Part shown: positions 43,770 through 52,462 of the stretch, piece after piece
Layout of the letters: the number at the start of each line of letters is the position of its first letter
Numbering within the stretch: the stretch's first letter is position 1
Origin: GCA-2733415 sp964276095
GTDB taxonomy: Bacteria > Bacteroidota > Bacteroidia > Flavobacteriales > Flavobacteriaceae
Assembly (NCBI GenBank): GCA_964276095.1
Contig: CAXYDR010000001.1
Coordinates: 992,001 to 1,056,000 of the forward strand
Reading direction: 5' to 3'
Length of the DNA stretch: 64,000 nt
Program-made: the position numbers and the translations under genes
Notes under the pieces: generated by a model
Told to the model about the DNA's origin: nothing
Databases searched by the model: none
What the model saw: only the letters and a program-made list of their open reading frames with translations

Positions 43770-44684
43770 TTGAGTCACATAAAGTCAATATTTAGTATTA
43801 AAGATTTAGAAAACTTCTCTGGAGTAAAAGCACATACTATTCGTATATGGGAAAAACGTTATGAATTATTAAGTCCTGAAAGGACCGAAACTAATATTAG
43901 ATTTTATTCTTTAGAGAGCTTAAAAAAATTACTAAATATTAGTCTTTTAAACTCTGAAGGGATTAAAATATCTAAAATTGCTAATTATGATCATGAAACT
44001 TTTGAAGAAGTTTTAAATCAAACAGTTTCTGAAAAAGTTAATAAGAGTCAGTTTACAAATCAGTTGAAAATAGCAATGCTCAACTTTGATGTTATATTGT
44101 TTGAAGAAGCATATAGTCAAATAGCAAAAGTGTTATCATTTTCTGATATATTTAAAAATTATTTTATTCCTTTTTTAGGTGATATAGGTTTGTTATGGCA
44201 ATCAGGGTCAATCAATCCAACTCATGAGCATTTTGTTAGCAATATAATTAAGCAAAAAATATTAATCAACACTTATCATTTACAGATTAAGGAAGTCGTA
44301 AAGCATGATAAGTTATTTATATTATTCTTACCTGATAATGAAATTCATGATCTAGGATTAACATACCTTCAATACGAGATCGTTAATGCTGGTTATAAAT
44401 CTATTATGTTAGGAGCATCAGTTCCTATAGATTCATTAAAGCCATTTATTAATGAAGGGCAAGAGGTTATTTTTATTAGTTATTTTACAGTAGAGCCAGA
44501 AATTAAAAAAATTCCGGGATATTTTAAAGAATTTAATGATGAGCTATTACTTAATAATAAAGCTAAATTTTATGTTTTAGGGAAACAAATTGGATTATTA
44601 AGTGACGAAATAAAAATACCAAAACAAATTAATCTATATCATTCTTTGGATGATGTTATAATGAAAGTAAAAAATTCATCATGA
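43770..44684 (+). CDS. carH: CarH/LitR-type B12-dependent light-sensing MerR regulator
   Basis: Regulator of 304 residues with a MerR DNA-binding domain (about 8-75; TIRIWEKRYELLSPERTETNIRFYS) and a cobalamin domain. The marks of light-sensing CarH proteins are both present: W-x9-EH (Trp143 to Glu153-His154) and the lower-ligand motif ExHxxG (Glu191, His193, Gly196). In known CarH, adenosylcobalamin in the dark makes a DNA-binding tetramer that light destroys, turning on carotenoid genes. A TTG start at 43770 is used because the next Met is far inside. It overlaps crtI by 4 bases. Confidence 0.92.
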   Translation: MSHIKSIFSIKDLENFSGVKAHTIRIWEKRYELLSPERTETNIRFYSLESLKKLLNISLLNSEGIKISKIANYDHETFEEVLNQTVSEKVNKSQFTNQLKIAMLNFDVILFEEAYSQIAKVLSFSDIFKNYFIPFLGDIGLLWQSGSINPTHEHFVSNIIKQKILINTYHLQIKEVVKHDKLFILFLPDNEIHDLGLTYLQYEIVNAGYKSIMLGASVPIDSLKPFINEGQEVIFISYFTVEPEIKKIPGYFKEFNDELLLNNKAKFYVLGKQIGLLSDEIKIPKQINLYHSLDDVIMKVKNSS

Positions 44685-46144
44685 AAAAAATTTCAATAAT
44701 AGGATCAGGATTTTCATCATTGGCTACTTCTTGCTATCTAGCAAAGTACGGATTTAAAGTTACCGTATATGAAAAAAATGATTACTTAGGAGGCAGAGCC
44801 AGACAGTTAAAAAGGGATGGCTTTACTTTTGACATGGGACCAACCTGGTATTGGATGCCTGATGTATTTGAAAGTTTCTTTGGTGATTTTGATGCAAAAC
44901 CTTCCGATTATTATGAGCTAAAAAAATTAAACCCTGCATATTCTGTTTATTTTGATACGTTAGATTATGTTACTATCGTTGATAATTTAGATGATATCGC
45001 GAATACTTTTGAAACTATTGAAACAGGTAGTGGAGAGAAATTAAAATTGTTTATTAGTCAAGCTAAAAACAATTATGATATTGCAATAAAAGATTTAGTA
45101 TACAAACCAGGGGAATCAATTTTCGAGCTAATTACTCCTAAAACTATAGGTAAGTTAAATCAATTTTTAAGCACTGTTGCTAGTGATGTAAGGAAAATAT
45201 TTAAAAATAAAAGGCTACAAAGTATTTTAGAATTCCCAGCCTTATTCTTAGGAGCAAAACCTTCAAACACCCCTTCTTTTTATAATTTCATGAATTATGC
45301 TGATTTCGGACTTGGCACATGGCACCCAAAAGGTGGAATGTATGAGGTTATAAATGGTATGGTAGCTCTAGCTAAGTCGTTAGGAGTAGATTTTGAAAAT
45401 TATGCTAATGTTCAAAAAATTGCTGTAAAAAATAATAAAGTAGAAGGGCTTTGGATTGATGACTATTTGGTTAAATCTGATTTAGTTGTCTCCGGTGCTG
45501 ATTACGCACATACTGAGCAATTACTTCCAAAAGCTAATAGACAATATACAGATGCGTATTGGGATAAAAAAACTTTCGCTCCATCATCATTACTTTTTTA
45601 TGTAGGCTTAAATAAACCTGTAAAAAACGTTGAGCATCACACCTTGTTTTTTGATACAGATTTTGATGCACATGCAAAAAGTATTTATGATACACCCGAA
45701 TGGCCAGAAAAGCCACTGTTCTATGCAAGTTTTCCTAGTAAAACTGATATAACAGTAGCGCCTGAAGGGAAAGAAGCCGCTATTTTTTTAATACCTCTAG
45801 CGCCTGGTATAGAAGATTCAGATGAAATTAGAGCTGTGTTTTTTGAAAAAATAATTGATAGATTAGAAGATTTGACAAAGCAAGACGTTAGAAGTAATAT
45901 CCTATTTAAAGAAAGTTTTGGAATAAATAATTTTATCGAAGACTATAATTCATACAAAGGAAATGCCTACGGACTAGCAAATACACTAATGCAAACTGCA
46001 TTCCTACGTCCTAAATTAAAAAGTAATAAAGTTAAAGGGTTGTACTTTACTGGTCAGCTTACTGTTCCTGGTCCTGGAGTTCCTCCATCACTAATTTCAG
46101 GTAAGTTAACAGCCGACTTAGTTAAGAAATACGAACTAAAATAA
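44681..46144 (+). CDS. crtI: Phytoene desaturase (CrtI)
   Basis: FAD-dependent carotenoid desaturase of 487 residues that converts phytoene to lycopene. The N-terminal dinucleotide loop GSGFSSLATSCYLAKYGFKVTVYEKNDYLGGRA spans about residues 8-40, FDMGPTWYWMPDVFE follows, and the C-terminal carotenoid signature NAYGLANTLMQTAFLRPKL and GLYFTGQLTVPGPGVPPSLISGKL is complete. It begins inside the end of the CarH-like gene, so regulator and enzyme are translationally coupled. The crtB gene follows 7 bases after the stop. Confidence 0.95.
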   Translation: MKKISIIGSGFSSLATSCYLAKYGFKVTVYEKNDYLGGRARQLKRDGFTFDMGPTWYWMPDVFESFFGDFDAKPSDYYELKKLNPAYSVYFDTLDYVTIVDNLDDIANTFETIETGSGEKLKLFISQAKNNYDIAIKDLVYKPGESIFELITPKTIGKLNQFLSTVASDVRKIFKNKRLQSILEFPALFLGAKPSNTPSFYNFMNYADFGLGTWHPKGGMYEVINGMVALAKSLGVDFENYANVQKIAVKNNKVEGLWIDDYLVKSDLVVSGADYAHTEQLLPKANRQYTDAYWDKKTFAPSSLLFYVGLNKPVKNVEHHTLFFDTDFDAHAKSIYDTPEWPEKPLFYASFPSKTDITVAPEGKEAAIFLIPLAPGIEDSDEIRAVFFEKIIDRLEDLTKQDVRSNILFKESFGINNFIEDYNSYKGNAYGLANTLMQTAFLRPKLKSNKVKGLYFTGQLTVPGPGVPPSLISGKLTADLVKKYELK

Positions 46145-46151
46145 TATTAAT

Positions 46152-46991
46152 ATGAAATCAATTTTTGACACTGTCTCGTTTAAAGCTAGCAAACTAGTCA
46201 CTAAAGAATATAGTACTTCGTTTTCTTTAGCAACAAAAATGTTAGGCAATAGTATACAGCAAGATATTTACAATATCTATGGTTTTGTTCGTTTCGCAGA
46301 TGAAATAGTTGATTCTTTTCAAGGTTATAATCAAGAAGATTTATTTAATGATTTTGAAGATCAATTATATAAAGCATTAGATTTAAAAATTAGTATAAAT
46401 CCTATACTTAATGCATTTCAAATAACATTTCATAAATACAATTTGTCACTTAAGTATGTAGAGGCTTTTATGAAAAGTATGAGAGCAGACTTAAGTAAGA
46501 GTATATATAGTACTGAAGAAGAATATGAAGCATATATATATGGCTCAGCAGATGTTGTAGGCCTAATGTGTTTACAAGTATTTGTAAATGGCGATATAGA
46601 ACAGTTTGAAGTATTAAAGCTTTCAGCAATGAAATTGGGGTCAGCATTTCAGAAGGTGAATTTTTTACGCGATTTAAAAGAAGATTATGATCAATTAGGA
46701 AGAACATATTTTCCTAATACAAACCTTGAAGCATTAAATGAAGTATCTAAAAAACAACTTATTAAAGAAATTGAATTAGATTTTGAAAAAGGATATGAAG
46801 GTATTCTTAAACTTCCAAAAGAAGCTAAGTTTGGGGTATTTGTTGCCTATAGATATTATAAGCAATTATTAAAAAAAATAGCTAAAACTCCTGCTATTGA
46901 AATAAAAAACACTCGAATACGAGTAGCTGATTATAAAAAAATGGAGCTTTTAACAAGGAGTTATGTGAAATTTCAGTTAAATTTATTGTAA
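46152..46991 (+). CDS. crtB: Phytoene synthase (CrtB)
   Basis: Squalene/phytoene synthase family enzyme of 279 residues that joins two geranylgeranyl diphosphates. The two Asp-rich motifs are FVRFADEIVD (about 36-45) and LRDLKEDYDQLGR (about 173-185). SVKLGSAFQKVNFLRD context and a helical core are as expected. It lies in the crt operon and shares its last base with the start of a small unknown gene. Confidence 0.94.
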   Translation: MKSIFDTVSFKASKLVTKEYSTSFSLATKMLGNSIQQDIYNIYGFVRFADEIVDSFQGYNQEDLFNDFEDQLYKALDLKISINPILNAFQITFHKYNLSLKYVEAFMKSMRADLSKSIYSTEEEYEAYIYGSADVVGLMCLQVFVNGDIEQFEVLKLSAMKLGSAFQKVNFLRDLKEDYDQLGRTYFPNTNLEALNEVSKKQLIKEIELDFEKGYEGILKLPKEAKFGVFVAYRYYKQLLKKIAKTPAIEIKNTRIRVADYKKMELLTRSYVKFQLNLL

Positions 46992-47425
46992 TGTTTTTAT
47001 TCTATTTCTTTTTTTTATGGTATACTAGTAATAGTATCTCTCCTGATTTTGTGAAAGACTATCATATTCTTAGGTCAAAAAATGATGAGTTGAATTATAT
47101 CTCTAAGTATAAAAAATATAAAAAAGCTAGTATTGTTGGATATGTAGTTTCATTAAAAATGAAACAGGCTAAATATAAATTTTTACCTTGGGATAAAATG
47201 ATGGTCTTTAATAAACAAAAAAACAACTTAGAGAAATTGATAAAGGAAAACCCAAATAATATACATTTAATCTACATCAGATTAATAATACAGGAAAATA
47301 CACCACGTTTACTAGGGTATTTTTCAAATATAGAATCGGATAAAAAAATATTAAATCAATTTTTAATTAAAAAAGATTCAACAGATTATCTTGATAAATA
47401 TATTTTTAAAAATACTTCATTATGA
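46991..47425 (+). CDS. Unknown 144-residue protein in the carotenoid operon
   Basis: Protein with one N-terminal hydrophobic segment (about 1-16, very Phe-rich) and a soluble basic part containing KKYKKASIVGYVVSLKMKQAKYKFLPWDKM and NPNNIHLIYIRLIIQENTPRLLGY, which looks helical. No family is recognised by eye. It shares a base with crtB and overlaps crtZ by 4 bases, so it is held tightly within the pathway operon. A structural or membrane role in carotenoid synthesis is possible but not shown. Confidence 0.72.
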   Translation: MFLFYFFFLWYTSNSISPDFVKDYHILRSKNDELNYISKYKKYKKASIVGYVVSLKMKQAKYKFLPWDKMMVFNKQKNNLEKLIKENPNNIHLIYIRLIIQENTPRLLGYFSNIESDKKILNQFLIKKDSTDYLDKYIFKNTSL

Positions 47426-47877
47426 TTTATGTTATGTATATATTAATTACGCTTTTAACTTTTGTAATTATGGAAGGAATAACTTGGTGTACACATAAAT
47501 ACGTTATGCACGGTTTTGGATGGTTTTTACATGAAGATCATCATCAACCTGGGTATAAGCATGTTTTTGAAAAAAACGATACTTTTTTTATAGTTTTTGC
47601 AATACCAAGTATCCTATTATTCTTATTTGGAATTAACCCCGAATTAAATTTTTTGTTCTTTATTGCATTAGGTATATTTCTATATGGTTTTGCATATTTT
47701 CTAATACACGATGTATTAATTCATAGGCGCTTTAAATGGTTTAACAAAACAAATAACAGGTACTTTAGAGCTTCTAGAAAAGCACATAAAATACACCACA
47801 AGCATTTGGGTAAACCAGATGGTGAATGCTTTGGAATGTTATACTTTCCTTACAAATATTATAAAGAATCTAAGTAA
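47422..47877 (+). CDS. crtZ: Beta-carotene hydroxylase (CrtZ)
   Basis: Membrane di-iron hydroxylase of 151 residues that adds 3- and 3'-hydroxyls to beta-carotene, giving zeaxanthin. Four His motifs are visible: WCTHKYVMHG, HEDHHQPG, HDVLIHRRF and HKIHHKHLG, the full iron-ligand set of CrtZ. About four membrane helices are present. The gene overlaps the unknown ORF by 4 bases and shares a base with the cyclase gene. With crtI, crtB and the cyclase it completes the zeaxanthin route. Confidence 0.93.
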   Translation: MIYVMYILITLLTFVIMEGITWCTHKYVMHGFGWFLHEDHHQPGYKHVFEKNDTFFIVFAIPSILLFLFGINPELNFLFFIALGIFLYGFAYFLIHDVLIHRRFKWFNKTNNRYFRASRKAHKIHHKHLGKPDGECFGMLYFPYKYYKESK

Positions 47878-48566
47878 TGAAGTACTTATATTTATTACTA
47901 AACTTAGGATCTATATTTGTGCCTCTTATAGCTACTTTTCATCCAAGACTAAAGTTTTATAAAAAATGGAAATCATTAGCAATAGCAATGATAGTAACAA
48001 ATCTAATTTTTATAATTTGGGATATCTATTTTACCAAAATAGGCATTTGGGGATTTAATGATAGTTACTATTTAGGCTATTCTTTTTTTGGATTGCCAAT
48101 AGAAGAATGGTTGTTTTTTATCTGTATCCCATATTCGTGTGTTTTCATGCACTATGCTTTACTAGAACTATTTCCTAAACTTAGTTTTAGCGAAAAAAGT
48201 GGGAAATGGATAACTATAGTTGTGTTTATTTTCTTTACAATTTGCTTAATTATTAATTTTAATAAATGGTATCCGCTTGTTAATTATAGTGTAGGGATAG
48301 TATTGTTGTTGTTTGTTTATTTAAAAAGTAAAACTTTATTATTTCAATATTATAAAACTTTTATAGTCATGTTAGTGCCATTCATTATCGTTAATGGAAT
48401 TTTAACAGGGACTGGTATTGTTGATGAAGTAGTTTGGTATAATAATTCTGAAAATATGGGAATTCGTTTTTTAACAATACCTATTGAAGATATAACCTAT
48501 GCATTTACATTGATTCTTCTCAACCTTTTCATTGTTGATTATTACCAAAAAAAACAATTATTATAA
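47877..48566 (+). CDS. crtYcd: Lycopene cyclase, fused CrtYc/CrtYd type
   Basis: Membrane protein of 229 residues made of two lycopene-cyclase domains in tandem. Each carries the short acidic signature: FFGLPIEEWLFFICIPYS (about 70-87) and FLTIPIEDITYAFTLILL (about 195-212). In other bacteria these domains are separate proteins (CrtYc, CrtYd), and in fungi and Bacteroidota they are fused. It forms beta rings on lycopene. It is the last gene of the crt operon, followed by a hairpin shared with the convergent T9SS gene. Confidence 0.9.
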   Translation: MKYLYLLLNLGSIFVPLIATFHPRLKFYKKWKSLAIAMIVTNLIFIIWDIYFTKIGIWGFNDSYYLGYSFFGLPIEEWLFFICIPYSCVFMHYALLELFPKLSFSEKSGKWITIVVFIFFTICLIINFNKWYPLVNYSVGIVLLLFVYLKSKTLLFQYYKTFIVMLVPFIIVNGILTGTGIVDEVVWYNNSENMGIRFLTIPIEDITYAFTLILLNLFIVDYYQKKQLL

Positions 48567-48580
48567 AAGAAGTTATTAAA

Positions 48581-48619
48581 TAATATTTAGTCTTTATAAA
48601 ATTTAAAGACTAAATATTA
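48581..48619. terminator. Bidirectional terminator between the cyclase gene and the T9SS protein gene
   Basis: A 16-bp perfect stem (48581-48596 with 48604-48619) with a 7-base loop sits between two convergent genes. A/T-rich flanks on both sides are compatible with use on either strand. Confidence 0.65.
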
Positions 48620-48647
48620 TTTATCACACTATCAATTTTAGAGTTTT

Positions 48648-48668
48648 TAGACGAATGGAAATATTATT
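48648..48668. promoter_or_regulatory. 21-base exact copy of the 35552-35572 site element
   Basis: The 21 bases at 48648-48668, starting TAGACGAATGG, are identical to 35552-35572, which contain the last half-site of the H-NOX operon array. Here the element overlaps the stop codon of the T9SS gene. It may be a LytTR-type site in an unusual place, or a copied fragment. Confidence 0.5.
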
Positions 48669-51249
48669 TAATAATCAATTTTGCTGCTTTAAAATCTAAA
48701 TAGTCACTTTTAATACTTAGGAAATATAAGCCTGGTTCTATACCATTACATTCAAAAGCAATATTGTTATTCCCGCTATTAATAGATATATTACTTTTTC
48801 TAATTTGTTGTCCCAATTGATTATATATAACTACTTCACCTAAATGACTTTTACTACTTTTAAAATTAATATTTAAAACATCCTTAACGGGGTTGGGATA
48901 AATACTTAAGTCATTTATATTTAAATCACTTATAGCTAATACATCAAGGTTTGATAATTTTAATTCTTCAATCAAAACTTCTTTTGTCTCTATAGAACCA
49001 TCTAATGATTTTAAAGTAAAAACAATAGTTACTACATCATCCAAAATCATATTGCTATCATTATTAGAAACAAAATTAGTAAGAGGAATTTGGTATGTAA
49101 ACAGTTCATCAGTTAATTCAATTTCTGTTTTATATTGATTTTCCCATGAGTCAACACTTTTTTTAATAAATCGAATTTCCATCCTACCAGTACCTTTCGC
49201 ATTAAATTCTAAAGTATTATACCCTGAAACATTTACTGATTTAAATCTAGGTGTAAATGCTTTATATAAAGAAACATATTCTTGTGTTTGTACTTTTAAA
49301 TATGGGTTTCTTTCAATAATGAATTGATTTGTTTCTGGAATTGATTCATTTGAATTCACTTCATATTCCAATACTTGAGTAGTTGCAGCATTATCATCTA
49401 TTCCCCATGGTCCATCAGACATAAACAAATCATCTGGTGTTTGAATACCGTCTCCAATTCTAAAACCAATATCAAATAAGTTACCGGTAGTTAAATTTAA
49501 ATTAGTGATATAATTCTCATTTAAGTTTATAGTAGAAGACATAGAAAGTATACTACTTGTTTCTGTTTCTTTAAAGCCAGCATCAAATAAAATATCATTA
49601 GAACTATTAGAATTAATAATATGTAAATTTAGTTCCCCATTGTTATAAGAACCTTTTTTTACAAAAACTGGTGGTGGTGTAGATAAAATGTAGGATTCAA
49701 TTTCTTTTTCAACTTCTAATAAATTAACTACTTCATTACTTAGTGTTAATAAATTGTCTAGAGAGTTTGCCCATATTTGAAAATTATAATACATCCCTCC
49801 TGTTGTATACCTATCTAGATTCCAATGACTTTCAATAACAAAACTATCACCTACTTCTCTAGCTGAAAGACTTAAAACAAACTCAATTCCTCCATCTACA
49901 TTTTTTATAATCGATTTTATAAAATGATAATCACGAATTTGAATAGTTGATACTGATAAAAGTTCTGCTCCTAATAATCTATCACAAATATACTTTGTGT
50001 GTTCATAAACACCATCATCAGTTTTTAATGCAAGTATTGACGCAATACTTTGATCACCAACCTGATAATCAACTGATAATAAATCTGTAGCATTCGTTAT
50101 ATTTATTAAATCCATTGGAGAAGAATCTATAACCGAATCTTCATTTATAACATTAAGTGGAATAAAATCTTCTAATGTAAAACTAGAGTTTACACTTTTA
50201 TTTGCATAAGTGGTTGACTTAATTAATTTTCTAGCAGTATCCTTATTAAAAGAATAATTAGAAACTATTCTATTATAATTTCTCCTATTAATTTGTGTTG
50301 ATAATCTATTGTTACTTTCTAAGCCTCCATCATTACCTCCTGAGGTTGGTGCCACAATTGTTGGACATACAGCTACTCCAGAGCATGAAGGGTCGTCACA
50401 ATCCACTAACCCATCCCCATCATCATCAACTCCATTTGAACAATCTTCTACTGGTACAGGTGCCGTAGGACATCTTGCACCATCATTACTACTACTTGAT
50501 GGACCAAAGGCAAATATATTAGAGTTCATTGCATCTTCACTATTTAAATTAGCTACATTATTAATTATGTAAACAGTCCCTGTTTGATTTGCAGATACAT
50601 AGAAGTTTCCTGCTAAATCAAAATATACAGCTCCATATGTATAGCTATTACCCTGTAGTATTGGTACCTCTCCAATACTTTCAACATTATTTGTAGTTAC
50701 ATTTATTCTGTAAAGAATATTTGAATTTTTTTCTACACAGTAAAGCATGTTATCTACAGCATTAAAAGCCCAGTCATGAATACTTATATTTTGAGATAGT
50801 GTACCCGTCCCTATTAAGGTTAAATAATTTGATGATGCAGGATCTAAATCAATCATTGAATATTCAGTACCTCCCGGTTTTAAATAATAAATTCCATTTA
50901 AATTTATATCACCTACATAACGATTAGATGTAGGTAGCCCAGTGAAGGTATAAGTTGTAGTGGCAAAGTCTTTACCTATTTTCACGATTGATTGGCTTGG
51001 TGAACTTAATGATCCCCATATATAACCATCTTTTGAGTTGTAACCTGTAGCATTTATGTTACCAGGTGTAATATCCGTAGCCACTAAACTTGAACTTCCC
51101 GAAGCTAAATCGACAGAATACACATCATTAAACTGAAATAAATATCCATAATAATCACAGTTAAATGGAATTGTTTGAGAATAGCTAGTAGAAAAAATTA
51201 TTGTAGTGAATATAAGTAAGATAATTGAGTAGCTTTTAAATAGATTCAT
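48664..51249 (-). CDS. T9SS-secreted surface protein with beta-propeller-like and MopE-type regions
   Basis: An 861-residue exported protein with signal peptide (about 1-25). The N-terminal 240 residues look like a propeller or DUF6923-type domain (GYIWGSLSSPSQSIVKIGKD, YLKPGGTEYSMIDLDPAS). Then comes a short calcium-binding-like motif, CSNGVDDDGDGLVDCDDPSC (about 267-286), as in MopE and cohesin-like surface proteins. A long beta-rich middle follows, and a C-terminal T9SS sorting domain (about 785-861; SIYPNPVKDVLNI, GLYFLSIKS). It is probably a cell-surface or matrix protein. A phased operator pair lies 86 bases upstream, facing the opposite gene. Confidence 0.82.
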   Translation of the reverse strand: MNLFKSYSIILLIFTTIIFSTSYSQTIPFNCDYYGYLFQFNDVYSVDLASGSSSLVATDITPGNINATGYNSKDGYIWGSLSSPSQSIVKIGKDFATTTYTFTGLPTSNRYVGDINLNGIYYLKPGGTEYSMIDLDPASSNYLTLIGTGTLSQNISIHDWAFNAVDNMLYCVEKNSNILYRINVTTNNVESIGEVPILQGNSYTYGAVYFDLAGNFYVSANQTGTVYIINNVANLNSEDAMNSNIFAFGPSSSSNDGARCPTAPVPVEDCSNGVDDDGDGLVDCDDPSCSGVAVCPTIVAPTSGGNDGGLESNNRLSTQINRRNYNRIVSNYSFNKDTARKLIKSTTYANKSVNSSFTLEDFIPLNVINEDSVIDSSPMDLINITNATDLLSVDYQVGDQSIASILALKTDDGVYEHTKYICDRLLGAELLSVSTIQIRDYHFIKSIIKNVDGGIEFVLSLSAREVGDSFVIESHWNLDRYTTGGMYYNFQIWANSLDNLLTLSNEVVNLLEVEKEIESYILSTPPPVFVKKGSYNNGELNLHIINSNSSNDILFDAGFKETETSSILSMSSTINLNENYITNLNLTTGNLFDIGFRIGDGIQTPDDLFMSDGPWGIDDNAATTQVLEYEVNSNESIPETNQFIIERNPYLKVQTQEYVSLYKAFTPRFKSVNVSGYNTLEFNAKGTGRMEIRFIKKSVDSWENQYKTEIELTDELFTYQIPLTNFVSNNDSNMILDDVVTIVFTLKSLDGSIETKEVLIEELKLSNLDVLAISDLNINDLSIYPNPVKDVLNINFKSSKSHLGEVVIYNQLGQQIRKSNISINSGNNNIAFECNGIEPGLYFLSIKSDYLDFKAAKLIIK

Positions 51250-51334
51250 AGTTCATAATTATTAAGATTATACTTAAAGATATAGAGATTTCTTATTACA
51301 TATATATGATTTAGTTTACATCATAATTAGTGAA

Positions 51335-51364
51335 GATGAATGAACATTTAATGTAGATTAGTGG
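51335..51364 (+). promoter_or_regulatory. 21-bp-phased half-site pair upstream of the Hpt/LytTR operon
   Basis: GATGAATGA (51335-51343), a 12-base spacer, GATTAGTGG (51356-51364). It ends 83 bases before the Hpt ATG and faces it, and it also lies 86 bases upstream of the divergent T9SS gene. Autoregulation by the LytTR protein of this operon is the simplest reading. Confidence 0.62.
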
Positions 51365-51447
51365 TAATCTCATTTTTATTGGATTTAAATTTTATTTAAA
51401 AGTAAAAAATAGCTTTCTTGTTAAAAAATTGACTTAAATTAAATCAT

Positions 51448-51762
51448 ATGGAGCCTAACCTAGATTACATTAATGAAATTTCTGATAATGACATTGATTT
51501 TAGAAATAAGTTGATTTCTATAATTAAACGCGAATTTCCTTTAGAAAAAGAAGAGTTTTTATCAAATTTTAATACTAATCATTTTGCCTTAGCCGCACAA
51601 AATGTACATAAATTGAAACATAAAATAAATATGTTTGGTTTAAAAAAAGGCTTTGAAACAGCTGTGAATTTTGAGAAAGAATTGAATCATGAAAAAATTG
51701 ATTCATCTCAAGATTTTATTGTAGTTTTAGATTTAATAAATAATTATTTAAATAAAATTTAA
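51448..51762 (+). CDS. Stand-alone Hpt phosphotransfer protein
   Basis: A 104-residue all-helical protein. VHKLKHKINMFGL (about 53-65) fits the Hpt motif H-x-L-K, with His54 as the likely phospho-acceptor, although the usual Gly after Lys is replaced. No kinase or other domain is attached. It is one base upstream of the LytTR regulator gene, so the pair is co-translated. It should relay phosphate between a receiver and the LytTR receiver. The nearest upstream receiver without output is the REC protein at 35050, which shares its operator type. Confidence 0.8.
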   Translation: MEPNLDYINEISDNDIDFRNKLISIIKREFPLEKEEFLSNFNTNHFALAAQNVHKLKHKINMFGLKKGFETAVNFEKELNHEKIDSSQDFIVVLDLINNYLNKI

Positions 51763-51763
51763 T

Positions 51764-52462
51764 ATGCTGAAATGTATTATTATAGATGATGAAGAAATGG
51801 CAAGAGCAATTATTGAACAATACTGTTCTAAGCTTGATCATATACAAGTTGTAAGTCAATTTAATAATGCGTTAGATGCAATTCAATTCATCAATAGTAA
51901 TAAAGTTGATCTGGTTTTCCTAGATATACATATGCCAGAATTAAATGGTTTTGACTTCATTGATAGCTTAAACAATCCTCCTAATATTATATTAACGACA
52001 TCTGATTCTGAATTTGCATTAAATGCATTTGAATATAAATGTATTGTCGATTATTTAGTGAAACCTATAAAGCTCCCAAGGTTTATTAAAGCAGTTACAA
52101 AAGTTGATATCCCTAAAATAGCAGCGCCAACAACAGACAATGAAGATGTTAATGAAATGTATGTAAATATTGACAGACGTTTGGTTAAAATTCACATCCC
52201 AGATATTTATTTAATTGAAGCTAAAGGTGATTATATTAATATAAAAACGGAAACTAAAAATCATATTGTTCACACAACAATGAAAAAAATTGAAGAAAAA
52301 CTACCTGATAGTTTATTCTTGAAAATTCATAGATCATTTATTATCAATATAAAGAAAATTGTAGATATTGAAGATAATAGTGTGCTTATTAAAAAAGAAG
52401 TAATCCCTGTAAGTAGATCTAACCGTCCAGAATTAATGAACAGGCTAAATCTATTAAACTAA
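51764..52462 (+). CDS. LytTR-family response regulator of the Hpt operon
   Basis: Response regulator of 232 residues with receiver (about 1-120; DDE at 8-10, Asp54 in FLDIHMPE, Lys in VDYLVKPIKL) and LytTR domain (about 132-232; IYLIEAKGDYINIKT, FLKIHRSFIINIKKI, VIPVSRSNRPEL). It is encoded with an Hpt protein, so it is the end point of a phosphorelay rather than a direct kinase target. Matching direct repeats occur at several surface- and glycan-related genes in this window. It overlaps the stop of the convergent TPR/barrel gene by 4 bases. Confidence 0.92.
   Translation: MLKCIIIDDEEMARAIIEQYCSKLDHIQVVSQFNNALDAIQFINSNKVDLVFLDIHMPELNGFDFIDSLNNPPNIILTTSDSEFALNAFEYKCIVDYLVKPIKLPRFIKAVTKVDIPKIAAPTTDNEDVNEMYVNIDRRLVKIHIPDIYLIEAKGDYINIKTETKNHIVHTTMKKIEEKLPDSLFLKIHRSFIINIKKIVDIEDNSVLIKKEVIPVSRSNRPELMNRLNLLN

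Noticed and set aside
50309..50572. Open frame of 87 codons on the plus strand
   Set aside because: It is antisense to the Asp-rich MopE-like part of the T9SS gene and has no signal, family or start context.
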